A stretch of 42,766 bases of DNA from a virus (IMGVR_UViG_3300044956_000320:1-42766); one strand, 5' to 3'; shown: positions 15,224 to 22,972, numbered from the stretch's first letter. Program-made: numbers and translations. Notes: generated by a model from the letters alone, not told the origin.

Positions 15224-17361
15224 TCGTCCTCCCTTGGAAGCCCCATGTCGCGAAGCTTCGCACCGATGTAATACGTACGCCCCCCAGAAACTTTTGCCTC
15301 TAGCCCCATGCGTGTCCACTCTTGGCCCACGGTATTTCTACTCTTTGGCCTGTAGCCATTACGCAGGCACCACGCATTGTAGGCATCATACAGCTCTTGG
15401 GCCTGCACCCGCAACTGACCATCGCGCTCAATCCGCTCATCAAAGAACGAGGACACCACATCGTTGGAGCGCCGGAACTCCATGCCTGCCGCATCAATAG
15501 ATGCAGGCACTCTCGCCCCTAGGCCTTGGCCACTGAGCTGGAGCCGCCTCAGTCCCTCCATTGCCCAGCGCAAGATGCCTGCGCCTTCGGACTCAATCTT
15601 GTCCTTGATGCGTGGATCAAGCTTCTCGATGGCCGCCATCTTTACGATCTTGACGCGCCTGAAGATTCCATCTGCCGCAGACTGTAGCCTCGGCAATTCA
15701 TTCATGCCCCAGAGAATCTTGCAGACTGGCCTCGCGTCATAGATGTTCTGATGCTTGGCCTCAATCGAAACTGTATCGCCAGAGATCAGGCTATTGATGA
15801 CATCGCTGCAATCGACCCACGTGCTTGGCTGCTCAGCCGCCACGAGGAGTGTCTTGCCCGGAATGTTCACAAGGCTAAACCTCGGATTCCGAACCATGTC
15901 GGCCAATGAGAGCCGACCCGACCTTGCAGGCCCCAGCGCCCGTTGCATGCCAGTGATAAACGTAGACTTCCCTGCACCCGGCGGACTATAGAGCCAGACA
16001 GCAACTTCATGGCTCATGTCATTCGTGAGGCACAGCCCCGCAAATTCCTGAAGCCACATGGCCACATCAGGTGCGAACCTGTCGGCAATAAATGCCTCCC
16101 ACACAGGGGCTGTCGCCTCTGGATCATAGAAGTACGATGTCTTGTGCCTTGCCAAAAAGCTCGGATCATGCCCATAGCACTGGCCCGTCTCGACATCGAC
16201 CGCACCGTTTTGGCACACGATCACTTCAGGTGCCTCGCTCCATACATCGGCTGGCTTGCTGAGCCTGCCCCGAAGCATGCGCTCCACACCAAAGACCACG
16301 TTGGGCCTCATTTGTGCACCCATGAGTTCTTGCACTTTAAGTTCAATCGCGTACTTCTTGATCTCTTCCCATACGCCGCCTTTGTATTCGTACCATGCTT
16401 CATCTACAAGCATGTGCCCCGGCCAGCGCGCCTCAAACTCCTCACACAGGCGCACATAGATCGTGGCCTTTGTGTCGCCCTGTGGACGTGCCTTTACCTT
16501 CTCTTTGGCAGAGGTCGCAAGCGTGCCATAGCGCATGTCACCATCGGCACGACCCGCATACTTAGGACCACGCCCAGACTCGATGCCCTTGGCCTCATCC
16601 CATCCCTTGAGCACACCCGCAATCTGACCCGACTCCATGCCAGCATTCGCAAGATACATACTGAGCCTGCTCAGCGCACGGCTCCTGTCTTCGGCGTAGC
16701 CCTCGCCCTCCCAGACACGCAGGGCCGCCTCGCTTAGCCCACTAGGAGGCTCAGGCAATGCAATGGCAGACACTTCTCCCACACCAATAGCCACCGGCAC
16801 ACGAGCCTTGACCTGTGCGGCCAAGGTCTCTAGCGCCCATGCTGGTGGCTCAGGCAGGTCTCCCATGCAGGCCTCAGGCGTGCGACCCCACTGGTAGGCC
16901 TTGCCTGAAGCATGGGCACTCGGAGGCACAATGAGTCCGCCGTCTGCAAGCACGTCGATCTTGCCACTCTGGCCACGACCTGTAGACCTTGTGACTTGGC
17001 ACCCGACCGGTCTTGAGTAGTACCAGTGCTGCCCATTGCCGGTGACTGTCCAAGCAGTGGCACCAAGACCAAGGCTCTGTCCCTCGGCAACCGCAGCCTC
17101 TCCATCAAGGTCAATGACGAACAGGCCGCTTACACCAAGAGCAATGCCAATGTTCGCATCAGGCCAGCGCCTGTCCCACTCCTCAAGCCTGTCGAGGTCC
17201 ATGGACGCAGACTTGTAGCCACCATCGGCCAATGGGGCTTTGCCGCCCTTCTCATGACCACGCCCGCAGCCGCATGAGCCACTTGCATTCGGCCAGCAGA
17301 CGGGAAACACGAACCACCCACGCCCAACATATTCTAGCGCGCGATCAAAGAAGTTACCCAT
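15220..17361 (-). CDS. Bifunctional primase-polymerase / SF3 helicase (713 aa)
   Basis: Residues 1-170 are an archaeo-eukaryotic primase domain: KGGKAPLADGGYKSAS, the catalytic FVIDLDGE (D84, D86), His in NGQHWYYS and KIDVLADGGLIVPPS. Residues about 300-640 are a D5-type superfamily 3 helicase with Walker A SPPGAGKST (459-467), LLVAAEQPS, SLISGDTVSIEAKHQ and LWGMNELPRL. A winged-helix-like C-terminus follows (FRRSNDVVSSFFDERIERDG). It unwinds and primes at the phage fork. The ATG at 17359-17361 has no adjacent ribosome site; the nearest AAAGGAGG is 24 bases further out, across a hairpin. Confidence 0.92.
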   Translation of the reverse strand: MGNFFDRALEYVGRGWFVFPVCWPNASGSCGCGRGHEKGGKAPLADGGYKSASMDLDRLEEWDRRWPDANIGIALGVSGLFVIDLDGEAAVAEGQSLGLGATAWTVTGNGQHWYYSRPVGCQVTRSTGRGQSGKIDVLADGGLIVPPSAHASGKAYQWGRTPEACMGDLPEPPAWALETLAAQVKARVPVAIGVGEVSAIALPEPPSGLSEAALRVWEGEGYAEDRSRALSRLSMYLANAGMESGQIAGVLKGWDEAKGIESGRGPKYAGRADGDMRYGTLATSAKEKVKARPQGDTKATIYVRLCEEFEARWPGHMLVDEAWYEYKGGVWEEIKKYAIELKVQELMGAQMRPNVVFGVERMLRGRLSKPADVWSEAPEVIVCQNGAVDVETGQCYGHDPSFLARHKTSYFYDPEATAPVWEAFIADRFAPDVAMWLQEFAGLCLTNDMSHEVAVWLYSPPGAGKSTFITGMQRALGPARSGRLSLADMVRNPRFSLVNIPGKTLLVAAEQPSTWVDCSDVINSLISGDTVSIEAKHQNIYDARPVCKILWGMNELPRLQSAADGIFRRVKIVKMAAIEKLDPRIKDKIESEGAGILRWAMEGLRRLQLSGQGLGARVPASIDAAGMEFRRSNDVVSSFFDERIERDGQLRVQAQELYDAYNAWCLRNGYRPKSRNTVGQEWTRMGLEAKVSGGRTYYIGAKLRDMGLPREDE

Positions 17362-17402
17362 GATAAGTAAGGGGCCGCCCCCGCGACCCCTTCCTCCTTT
17401 TT
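17362..17402 (-). promoter_or_regulatory. Ribosome site separated from the primase start by a hairpin
   Basis: AAAGGAGG (17400-17393) is followed at once by a nine-pair hairpin: AAGGGG pairs with CCCCTT, extended by TCG/CGG with one G-U pair, around a six-base G-rich loop (17392-17369). ACTTATC (seven bases) then leads to the ATG. Folding the hairpin out leaves a seven-base spacer, the usual optimum. There is no U-tract, so it is not a convincing terminator. Confidence 0.7.
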
Positions 17403-17430
17403 GAAGTAGCCGTATGTGAGAAGGAACGTG

Positions 17431-17877
17431 CTAGGCCACGTGCTCCATGGTCTCTACGTCGATCTTCGGCCAGCGGCTGCCGTCTTCCTTCACGTCCTCC
17501 TTGACAAAGGCGCGCATCTTCGCACCTGAGGCAAGCAGCGTCTTGAAGTTCACCGGCTCGCCGTCCTTGAGCTTGCGGCCCATGAGCGCCATCTGCACGC
17601 GAGCAAAGTTATTCGGCTTCGCGCCATACGAAGGCTCAAGCCGCTTCGTCTTCGGGCTTGGCCAAATCGTGAGGCTCACGAACTGCCCCTCGAACTCACC
17701 CTCGTCGGCGATCTTGAAGCGCAGGCTGATGCTCGTGCCGTACTTGACGTGCTCTCGAAGCTCGTAGTTATCGAGCACGAGCGTGAACTCCCCTTTCGGG
17801 TTCTTGAAGGTCTTGGCGAAGAACAGCCCCTCCTCAGGATTGCTCTCTGGTGCCTTGACCGCTGCGGCTGTTGCCAT
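17431..17877 (-). CDS. Hypothetical replication protein, candidate ssDNA-binding (148 aa)
   Basis: The ATG at 17875-17877 follows AAAGGAAAGAGACCG. The sequence is beta-rich (GEFTLVLDNYELREHVKYG, SISLRFKIADEGEFEGQFV, SLTIWPSPKTKRL), with conserved-looking aromatic and basic residues and an ending DGSRWPKIDVETMEH. The fold looks like an OB-type barrel, and the gene sits between the primase-helicase and polymerase genes. A single-strand DNA-binding role is therefore inferred. No signature motif proves it. Confidence 0.5.
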   Translation of the reverse strand: MATAAAVKAPESNPEEGLFFAKTFKNPKGEFTLVLDNYELREHVKYGTSISLRFKIADEGEFEGQFVSLTIWPSPKTKRLEPSYGAKPNNFARVQMALMGRKLKDGEPVNFKTLLASGAKMRAFVKEDVKEDGSRWPKIDVETMEHVA

Positions 17878-17920
17878 CGGTCTCTTTCCTTTCTTGGCCC
17901 GTGGGCCAGCCTAGATCATA

Positions 17921-20900
17921 CTAGGATCCAGCCTCCATGTCAAGCCCCGCGTCTGGCTCCCATGCTTGGGACAGCAGCAGGCTATCCTCGCCCTGCCAGC
18001 GATCTGGAGTGGCCAGAGCCATGATGATCTTGCCCGGCACCAGTACATGGCCCGAGCGGCCAATGGCCTCTCTAAATGCGCTGAGCCTGACAGTCGCCGT
18101 CTCATCCCGCAGCATCATAATGGCCATCGGCTTCCCGGTCTTGGTAGTGATGTCTCGCCGCTCCATTAGTTCGCCAGCCACGACGCACTGTGGCGACAGC
18201 TCCTCGTCGAGCAATGGTCCGACCTCGGCCAGTGTCGTGTCGCGCCCCAAGGCGACAAAGTCCCATGCGGCCAATGGATCGGCACTCACGGCCAGCCCCA
18301 TGACCTCCCTTTCTAATGAGAGCCGAGCAATCATATCTTTCGCTTCAATGCCAAGGGCTGCCAGCACATGCCTCCTGTTCCCTAGGCAATCAAATGCACC
18401 GGCCTTGGCAAGGCTCTCAAGTGCACGGCTATTGACCGCCCGCTTTGTCACTCGCCCCCTAAAGTCCTCGACACTGGTGAACCGCCCGCCTGCCCTTGCC
18501 GCAACAATTGCCTCTCGTGCAGCCACTCCCACATATTTAATTGCAGCAAGTCCAAAGCGGATGCCGCCACCACTTGCAACGCTAAAGTCTGCGAGGCTCT
18601 CATTGACGCTTGGTCCATGAATCTTCACTCCGAGCCGCCGCGCATCATGGCAGATGATTGCCATACGCTCAGGGTCCGCTGAGTCCTGAGTAAGAAGCGC
18701 CGTGTAATACTCCTGTGGCCAGACTGCCTTGAGCCAAGCCGTCTGATACGCAAGCCATCCATAGGCGGCAGCATGCGCCTGATTGAAGCCATAGTTCGCA
18801 AATGGCACGATCTCCGCCCAGAGCTTGTCGATCTGCTCTCGACTGAGACCCGCGGCCTCTAGTCCCGCTTTGAACTTCGGCTCATAGATACGTAGCTTCT
18901 CTGGATTCTTTTTGCGCACTGCTCCTAGAAACTGGTCGCTCTCATATGGAGTCATTCCAGCAACTCTATTCGCAATCTGCATGATTGCCTCTTGATAGAC
19001 CACGAGGCCATATGTGTCTCTCAATACTGGCTCAAGAGCAGGATGCAAGTACGTGGCCTGTTCTCTCCCATGCCTGCGCTCACAATATGGCTTGATGCTA
19101 TCCATCGGACCCGGCCGGTAGAGCGCAACCGCTGCTTGCAGGTGCTCAACTCGTGCAGGCTTCATCTCTTTGAGGACGCGCCGCATTCCGGGACTTTCTA
19201 CTTGGAACACACCCACTGAGTCTCCGCGCCCAAGCATTTCCCAGACACGGGTCTCATCTTCAGGAATCCTGTCAATGCTCGGCTCCATAGGCCCGTGGCG
19301 CTCTTCAATGAGGTCCACTGCACGGCTCACTGTGCTCAGTGTCTTAAGTCCCAGCAGATCAAACTTGATAAGGCCAGCACGCTCGGCACTCGCCATGTCG
19401 ATGCCCACCATCGGCATCACGCCTGCACTGTCACGCATCAGTGTCGCCCGCTCAACCAGCGGTCTGTCGGCAACAACGACACCTGCCGCGTGCTTGCCTG
19501 CATGCCTGATCGTGCCTTCAAGCCTCCGTGCGTAGCGCATGAGGTCGCTGCCCTCAATTGCCTTGAGTGCCGGAGACTCAAGTGCCTCCTCAATGCGCCT
19601 TCCAAGTGGCACAGACTTGGCCAATACATCAATCTGAGCGGAGCCGATGCCCAGTGCACGCCCTACATCGCGCAATGCCGTGCGCCCACCAATCTCAGAG
19701 AACGTGACAATCTGCGCTACCTTGTCGTGCCCATAGGTGGCTGCAATATATTGAATGATCTCGCCTCGCCTTGCATCCTCAAAGTCGAGGTCAATGTCTG
19801 GGCTTCTGCCATCGTTTAAGAAGCGCTCAAATGACAGGCCGAACCTCATTGGATCTACAGGCACAATACCAAGACAGTAAGCAACAAGACTGCCACCAAC
19901 AGATCCACGTGCGCTATTCCTGATCCCGACACTTCTGGCGTACCGACATATGTCTGCAACGATAAGAAAATAACGAGTGAAGCCATTGCGACTAATAGTT
20001 TCCAGTTCATAGTCTAGGCGCTCCTTGTGTGCGAGGCTCCCATAGCGCTCCTGTGCGCCAGCATATGCAAGTCCCCTTAGGGTGCCCTGCTCATCATCGC
20101 CTACGCCCGGTGTCTTTGGAAAGACCTGCTTGCCAAGCTCTAGCTTCAGGTCACATCTGTCCGCAATCCGGCCGCTTTCCTCAATCCACTCGCGAGGCCA
20201 TGTTTCGAGCATCTCCGCCTCTGAGGTAATGTGAAAGCCTGTGCCCTCAAACTTGAAGCGTCCCGGATCAGATAGCCTCCCACCTGTCTGCACGGCAAGC
20301 AGCATCTCGTGCGCCTGCCCGTCGCCCTTCATTACAAAATGACTATCCTGAGCGACAACAATTCTAGAACGAACGGTCCTTGCAATTTCGACAGCGGCCT
20401 GCTTTACTATTGCTTGAGCTGGGATTCCATGGTCATGAACCTCGATGTAGTACCTGTCGCCAAAAATGTCGCGATACCACCGAGCCACCTCGATGGGGTC
20501 GCCTCCATTGATAATGGCCTGCGCAAGGTCTCCCCTGAGGCAGCCGCTCAGCACGATGATGCCTTCTCGCCAAGAGGCCAGCATCTCTCGGCTCACACGC
20601 GGCTTCCTATAAAAGTTCGTGAGGCTGGCCTGCGACACGATCTGATTCAGGTTCCTGTAGCCAGTGCTGTCGGCCGCGAGCAATATGAGGTGGCCCGCAT
20701 CCTTGTCGCCAGCCTCTGCGGTGTAGACCTCGCAGCCGATGATTGGCTTGATGCCAGCCGCATGGCACGCATCGTAAAAGACAATCGCGCCATGCATGTT
20801 GCCATGGTCGGTAATCGCCATGGCCTTTTGTCCAAGGGCCGAGGCTCGCTCCGCCATGGCACGCGGCTTGCTCAGGCCATCGAGAAGGCTGTACTCGCTG

Positions 20901-20929
20901 TGAGTATGAAGGTGGACAAAGTTGCTCAT
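17921..20929 (-). CDS. dnaE: DNA polymerase III alpha subunit (1002 aa)
   Basis: Replicative C-family polymerase. The N-terminal PHP domain has FVHLHTHSEYSLLDG, AMAITDHGNMHGA and IIGCEVYTAEAG. The catalytic aspartates are in SPDIDLDFEDARR and LIKFDLLGLKTLST. Helix-hairpin-helix and OB-type regions follow (FTSVEDFRGRVTKRAVNSRA; RRDITTKTGKPMAIMMLRDE). It is shorter than the bacterial enzyme (about 1160 residues), mostly at the C-terminus, and no clamp-binding tail is obvious. The ATG at 20927-20929 has a weak GAGAGG 13 bases away but a TACACT box exactly six bases before it. It is co-directional with the primase gene. Confidence 0.95.
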   Translation of the reverse strand: MSNFVHLHTHSEYSLLDGLSKPRAMAERASALGQKAMAITDHGNMHGAIVFYDACHAAGIKPIIGCEVYTAEAGDKDAGHLILLAADSTGYRNLNQIVSQASLTNFYRKPRVSREMLASWREGIIVLSGCLRGDLAQAIINGGDPIEVARWYRDIFGDRYYIEVHDHGIPAQAIVKQAAVEIARTVRSRIVVAQDSHFVMKGDGQAHEMLLAVQTGGRLSDPGRFKFEGTGFHITSEAEMLETWPREWIEESGRIADRCDLKLELGKQVFPKTPGVGDDEQGTLRGLAYAGAQERYGSLAHKERLDYELETISRNGFTRYFLIVADICRYARSVGIRNSARGSVGGSLVAYCLGIVPVDPMRFGLSFERFLNDGRSPDIDLDFEDARRGEIIQYIAATYGHDKVAQIVTFSEIGGRTALRDVGRALGIGSAQIDVLAKSVPLGRRIEEALESPALKAIEGSDLMRYARRLEGTIRHAGKHAAGVVVADRPLVERATLMRDSAGVMPMVGIDMASAERAGLIKFDLLGLKTLSTVSRAVDLIEERHGPMEPSIDRIPEDETRVWEMLGRGDSVGVFQVESPGMRRVLKEMKPARVEHLQAAVALYRPGPMDSIKPYCERRHGREQATYLHPALEPVLRDTYGLVVYQEAIMQIANRVAGMTPYESDQFLGAVRKKNPEKLRIYEPKFKAGLEAAGLSREQIDKLWAEIVPFANYGFNQAHAAAYGWLAYQTAWLKAVWPQEYYTALLTQDSADPERMAIICHDARRLGVKIHGPSVNESLADFSVASGGGIRFGLAAIKYVGVAAREAIVAARAGGRFTSVEDFRGRVTKRAVNSRALESLAKAGAFDCLGNRRHVLAALGIEAKDMIARLSLEREVMGLAVSADPLAAWDFVALGRDTTLAEVGPLLDEELSPQCVVAGELMERRDITTKTGKPMAIMMLRDETATVRLSAFREAIGRSGHVLVPGKIIMALATPDRWQGEDSLLLSQAWEPDAGLDMEAGS

Positions 20930-20935
20930 GGCCCA

Positions 20936-20941
20936 AGTGTA
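20936..20941 (-). promoter_or_regulatory. Possible leaderless -10 box before dnaE
   Basis: TACACT, then TGGGCC, then ATG. The TANNNT-six-bases-ATG geometry would place the transcription start on the A of the ATG, as in leaderless genes of actinobacteria and Deinococcus. The upstream gene could also read through, so this may be a secondary promoter. Confidence 0.4.
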
Positions 20942-20946
20942 GCCTC

Positions 20947-21135
20947 TCAGCCTGAGATCTTGCCAGTCAGATACAGCCAGCGCGCAAACTGGAGCCTGTT
21001 GTCAAGATGCATGCCATCCCAGCGTGCGTCCGTTTTTGTATATTGAATACGAAGCTGAATAAGCTTTTGAATCCCTGCCTCGGAGACACCAACATGAAAA
21101 AGCCAAGTCAGCAAAGCAATAGGTCTAATATCCAT
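20947..21135 (-). CDS. Small hypothetical protein (62 aa) ahead of dnaE
   Basis: Start MDIRPIALLTWLFHVGVSE at 21133-21135. The sequence has a hydrophobic N-terminal helix and an Arg/Gln/Trp-rich second half (LIQLRIQYTKTDARWDG, LQFARWLYLTGKISG). No family is recognised. It ends 17 bases before dnaE on the same strand and is probably co-transcribed with it. Its start codon overlaps the sigma-factor start on the other strand. The ribosome site is weak (AGAAGAAC), so the start is uncertain. Confidence 0.55.
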   Translation of the reverse strand: MDIRPIALLTWLFHVGVSEAGIQKLIQLRIQYTKTDARWDGMHLDNRLQFARWLYLTGKISG

Positions 21136-21745
21136 GACTAGTTCTTCTGAAGAAACGAAAGCACTTCTTGAAAGAATACGCCTTGGAGACATGGCTGCGT
21201 TTGGTGTCCTTTCCGAGCGCCTCAGGCCCGGCCTTATGAGGCACGTATTCAAGCTTACCGGAGACAGAAGTGCTACTGAAGCGATAGTGCAGCAAACAAT
21301 GGCAAGAGCAATTGCTAGCTTGCCCGGAATCAGAGACGGCACTTTTTATTTTAATGCATGGCTCTACACAATTGCAAGCAACCTTGTTCGAGATGAAGGT
21401 CGCAGAAACAGATACATAAAAATATACAGCCTAGAAGAGCGCTCACTCTCAGAAGATATGGACAGCATCGACGACTACGTGTCGTCTGTCGGCATTCCAT
21501 CTATGTCTGGCAGCATGACCGCTGCCATGGACCCAGCGACGCTTATTGATGGCCCCGAGCCGATGTCTGAAAAAATGACACGTGCACTTTCTGCATTAAG
21601 CCCAGACCTTCGCCAAGTCCTCATCATGCGTGCAGATGGCTACAGCTATCAAGAGATCGCCGAAGACCTTGGCCTTGACTGGCAGATCATCAAGAGCATG
21701 CTAGAGAAGGCCAAGCGTGCGATGAGGCACTCCCTCTCTGTATAA
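21134..21745 (+). CDS. ECF-type RNA polymerase sigma factor (203 aa)
   Basis: Region 2 is clear: LLERIRLGDMAAFGVLSERL, then SATEAIVQQTMARAIASLPG and FNAWLYTIASNLVRDEGRRN. A Ser/Met-rich linker (about residues 105-150) follows. Region 4 (LSPDLRQVLIMRADGYSYQE, then IAEDLGLDWQIIKSMLEKAK) has the helix-turn-helix that binds the -35 element. There are no regions 1 or 3, as in ECF sigma factors. It would redirect host RNA polymerase to phage promoters. Its ATG overlaps the divergent 62-residue gene's ATG, so its promoter must lie inside that gene. thyX follows by 7 bases. No anti-sigma gene is seen. Confidence 0.85.
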   Translation: MTSSSEETKALLERIRLGDMAAFGVLSERLRPGLMRHVFKLTGDRSATEAIVQQTMARAIASLPGIRDGTFYFNAWLYTIASNLVRDEGRRNRYIKIYSLEERSLSEDMDSIDDYVSSVGIPSMSGSMTAAMDPATLIDGPEPMSEKMTRALSALSPDLRQVLIMRADGYSYQEIAEDLGLDWQIIKSMLEKAKRAMRHSLSV

Positions 21746-21746
21746 T
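21741..21746 (+). promoter_or_regulatory. Possible leaderless -10 box before thyX
   Basis: TATAAT, then GGCCCC, then ATG. A weak -35 (TGCGAT, 21718-21723) lies 17 bases upstream. No ribosome site precedes thyX, so a transcript starting at the A of the ATG is plausible. Confidence 0.45.
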
Positions 21747-21752
21747 GGCCCC

Positions 21753-22475
21753 ATGGATACCATAATACACATTGCCCCTCATGGCTACGTTCGGCACGTC
21801 GATACCCTCGGCACGGACCTCTCTGTCGTCAATGCGGCTCGCGCCTCCTATATGAAGGAGAGCCGCGAGTTCTCAGAGGGCGACGAGAAGCTCATCAAGT
21901 ACCTCGCACTTCATGGTCACACCAGCCCGTTTCGCCATGCGGCAATGACCTTTGAGATCAAGGCCCCGCTCATGGTGGCGAGGCAGTGGTTCAAGTATCG
22001 CGTGGGCAGTGCCCACAGTGAGCCGGGCGAGGAAGACAGCAGCGACAGCCTCTACGCGCGCAACGAGGCCTCAAGGCGCTACGTGACCATGCCTCCGCAA
22101 TTCTACGTGCCGCTTGAGTGGCGGCTCGCTCCTGCCTCGTCGAAGGCTGGCTCAGGCGGCCCAGCCCCCACACGAGAGAGCGCAAGGCAAGAGGCCCTGC
22201 TCACGAGCCACGTGGTTCGCAGCGTACTCCTCTATGAAGAGGCTCTCGACGCTGGCATCTGTGCTGAGCAGGCTCGACTCTTCCTGCCAGCCTATGCGCT
22301 CTACACTACATGGCGCTGGACCGGCAGTCTCCACGCCATCGCCCACTTCTTGAATCAGAGGCTCAGCGATGACGCACAGCACGAGATCCGAGACTACGCA
22401 CGAGTAGTCCATAGTCTCGTAAAGCGGGCCTTCCCAAAATCAATCGGCTGGCTCGTGATCGAGTCCGGCCTGTAA
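21753..22475 (+). CDS. thyX: Flavin-dependent thymidylate synthase (240 aa), atypical signature
   Basis: It makes dTMP from dUMP using methylenetetrahydrofolate and FAD. Family features are VVNAARASYMKESREF, LIKYLALHGHTSPFRHA, TFEIKAPLMVARQWFK, LPAYALYTTWRWTGSLHAIA and HFLNQRLSDDAQHEIRDYA. The signature RHRxxSxNxxSxR is altered. The first two residues are Lys81 and Tyr82 instead of Arg and His. About 16 extra acidic residues (SEPGEEDSSDSLYAR) lie between Ser86 and Asn104 before NEASRRY. A second Ala/Ser/Gly/Pro-rich insert follows near residue 127. The gene has no ribosome site and follows the sigma gene by 7 bases. Confidence 0.9.
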   Translation: MDTIIHIAPHGYVRHVDTLGTDLSVVNAARASYMKESREFSEGDEKLIKYLALHGHTSPFRHAAMTFEIKAPLMVARQWFKYRVGSAHSEPGEEDSSDSLYARNEASRRYVTMPPQFYVPLEWRLAPASSKAGSGGPAPTRESARQEALLTSHVVRSVLLYEEALDAGICAEQARLFLPAYALYTTWRWTGSLHAIAHFLNQRLSDDAQHEIRDYARVVHSLVKRAFPKSIGWLVIESGL

Positions 22476-22481
22476 AAGAAA

Positions 22482-22520
22482 GCCCCCGGCATCTCAGATG
22501 CTCGGGGGCATTTCTCTTTG
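22482..22520. terminator. Bidirectional terminator between thyX and the late operon
   Basis: GCCCCCG plus GCATC pair with GATGC plus CGGGGGC (one bulged T), around a TCA loop. TTTCTCTTT follows on the plus strand and TTTCTTTT on the minus strand. It sits between convergent transcription units and would stop both. Confidence 0.85.
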
Positions 22521-22523
22521 TGG

Positions 22524-22697
22524 CTACTTGCCGAGCCACGGGGGCATAGGGCGACCACCCTTGGCAGCAGGCTTGGCCGGGGCCTTGCTCTTGCTTCCCA
22601 TTGCCTTTGCCATGGCCGCGTCCTTCTTCATGTCCGCTGCCATGCCCGCCCGAGTGGTCGGCTCCTTTTCCATCATCGGCTTCTTACGAGCTACCAT
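22524..22697 (-). CDS. Lys-rich miniprotein 1 (57 aa)
   Basis: The ATG at 22695-22697 follows AAAGGAAAGTAGT. The protein (MVARKKPMMEKEPTTRAG ... APAKPAAKGGRPMPPWLGK) is rich in Lys, Ala and Met and has a Pro/Trp end. It is probably disordered and basic. It is the last gene of the late operon before the terminator. No family is recognised. A DNA-binding or minor virion role is possible, based on composition only. Confidence 0.6.
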   Translation of the reverse strand: MVARKKPMMEKEPTTRAGMAADMKKDAAMAKAMGSKSKAPAKPAAKGGRPMPPWLGK

Positions 22698-22698
22698 A

Positions 22699-22791
22699 CT
22701 ACTTTCCTTTCTTCATTCCGCAATGGCACTTAGTCTTGCCGTCATGCCCGGCAGGCATTCTCTTCGGAGGAGCAGTCTTCTTCCCATACAT
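22699..22791 (-). CDS. Lys-rich Cys-x-Cys miniprotein 2 (30 aa)
   Basis: The ATG at 22789-22791 has AAAGGAATAAT upstream. The protein (MYGKKTAPPKRMPAGHDG, then KTKCHCGMKKGK) has nine Lys/Arg in 30 residues, one acidic residue and a CHC pair. Its stop falls just before the next gene's start, and that gene's ribosome site (AAAGGAAAG) lies inside its last codons. It is very small, so the call rests on the ribosome site, spacing and neighbouring basic miniproteins. Confidence 0.5.
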   Translation of the reverse strand: MYGKKTAPPKRMPAGHDGKTKCHCGMKKGK

Positions 22792-22809
22792 TCTTGTATT
22801 ATTCCTTTA

Positions 22810-22971
22810 CTAGCCTTTGACTTTGTTCAGCCGGGGGTTTGCCTTCTTCGCAGCAGGGCTAGCCTTGCGACTGGCGCTGGCAAGAATTGCTCCTGCCGCC
22901 TCCATGCTGTAGCCACCCTTCTTTGCGATGCTTGCCTGCACTTCCTTGAAGCCACGATGCTCCGGTGCCAT
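22810..22971 (-). CDS. Basic miniprotein 3 (53 aa)
   Basis: Start MAPEHRGFKEVQASIAKK at 22969-22971 follows GAAGAAGTACTGAG. The motif order (KKGGYSMEAAGAILASASRK, then AKKANPRLNKVKG) looks familiar from small proteins in other phage genomes, but no function is known to me. It is helical with a basic tail. It overlaps neither neighbour and lies in the run of basic miniproteins after the lysis genes. Confidence 0.65.
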   Translation of the reverse strand: MAPEHRGFKEVQASIAKKGGYSMEAAGAILASASRKASPAAKKANPRLNKVKG

Positions 22972-22972
22972 C

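Noticed and set aside
15943-16737. Plus-strand reading frame of 264 residues inside the primase gene
   Set aside because: It is a complement shadow of the primase-helicase frame, with no ribosome site or motif.
17369-17392. Hairpin after the small replication gene as a Rho-independent terminator
   Set aside because: No U-run follows on the minus strand, and the ribosome site sits directly in front of it, so a translation role fits better.
17880-17915. GGCCC-GT-GGGCC palindrome between dnaE and the small replication gene
   Set aside because: A two-base loop is too tight for a stable hairpin and no U-run follows; it is probably chance in GC-rich sequence.
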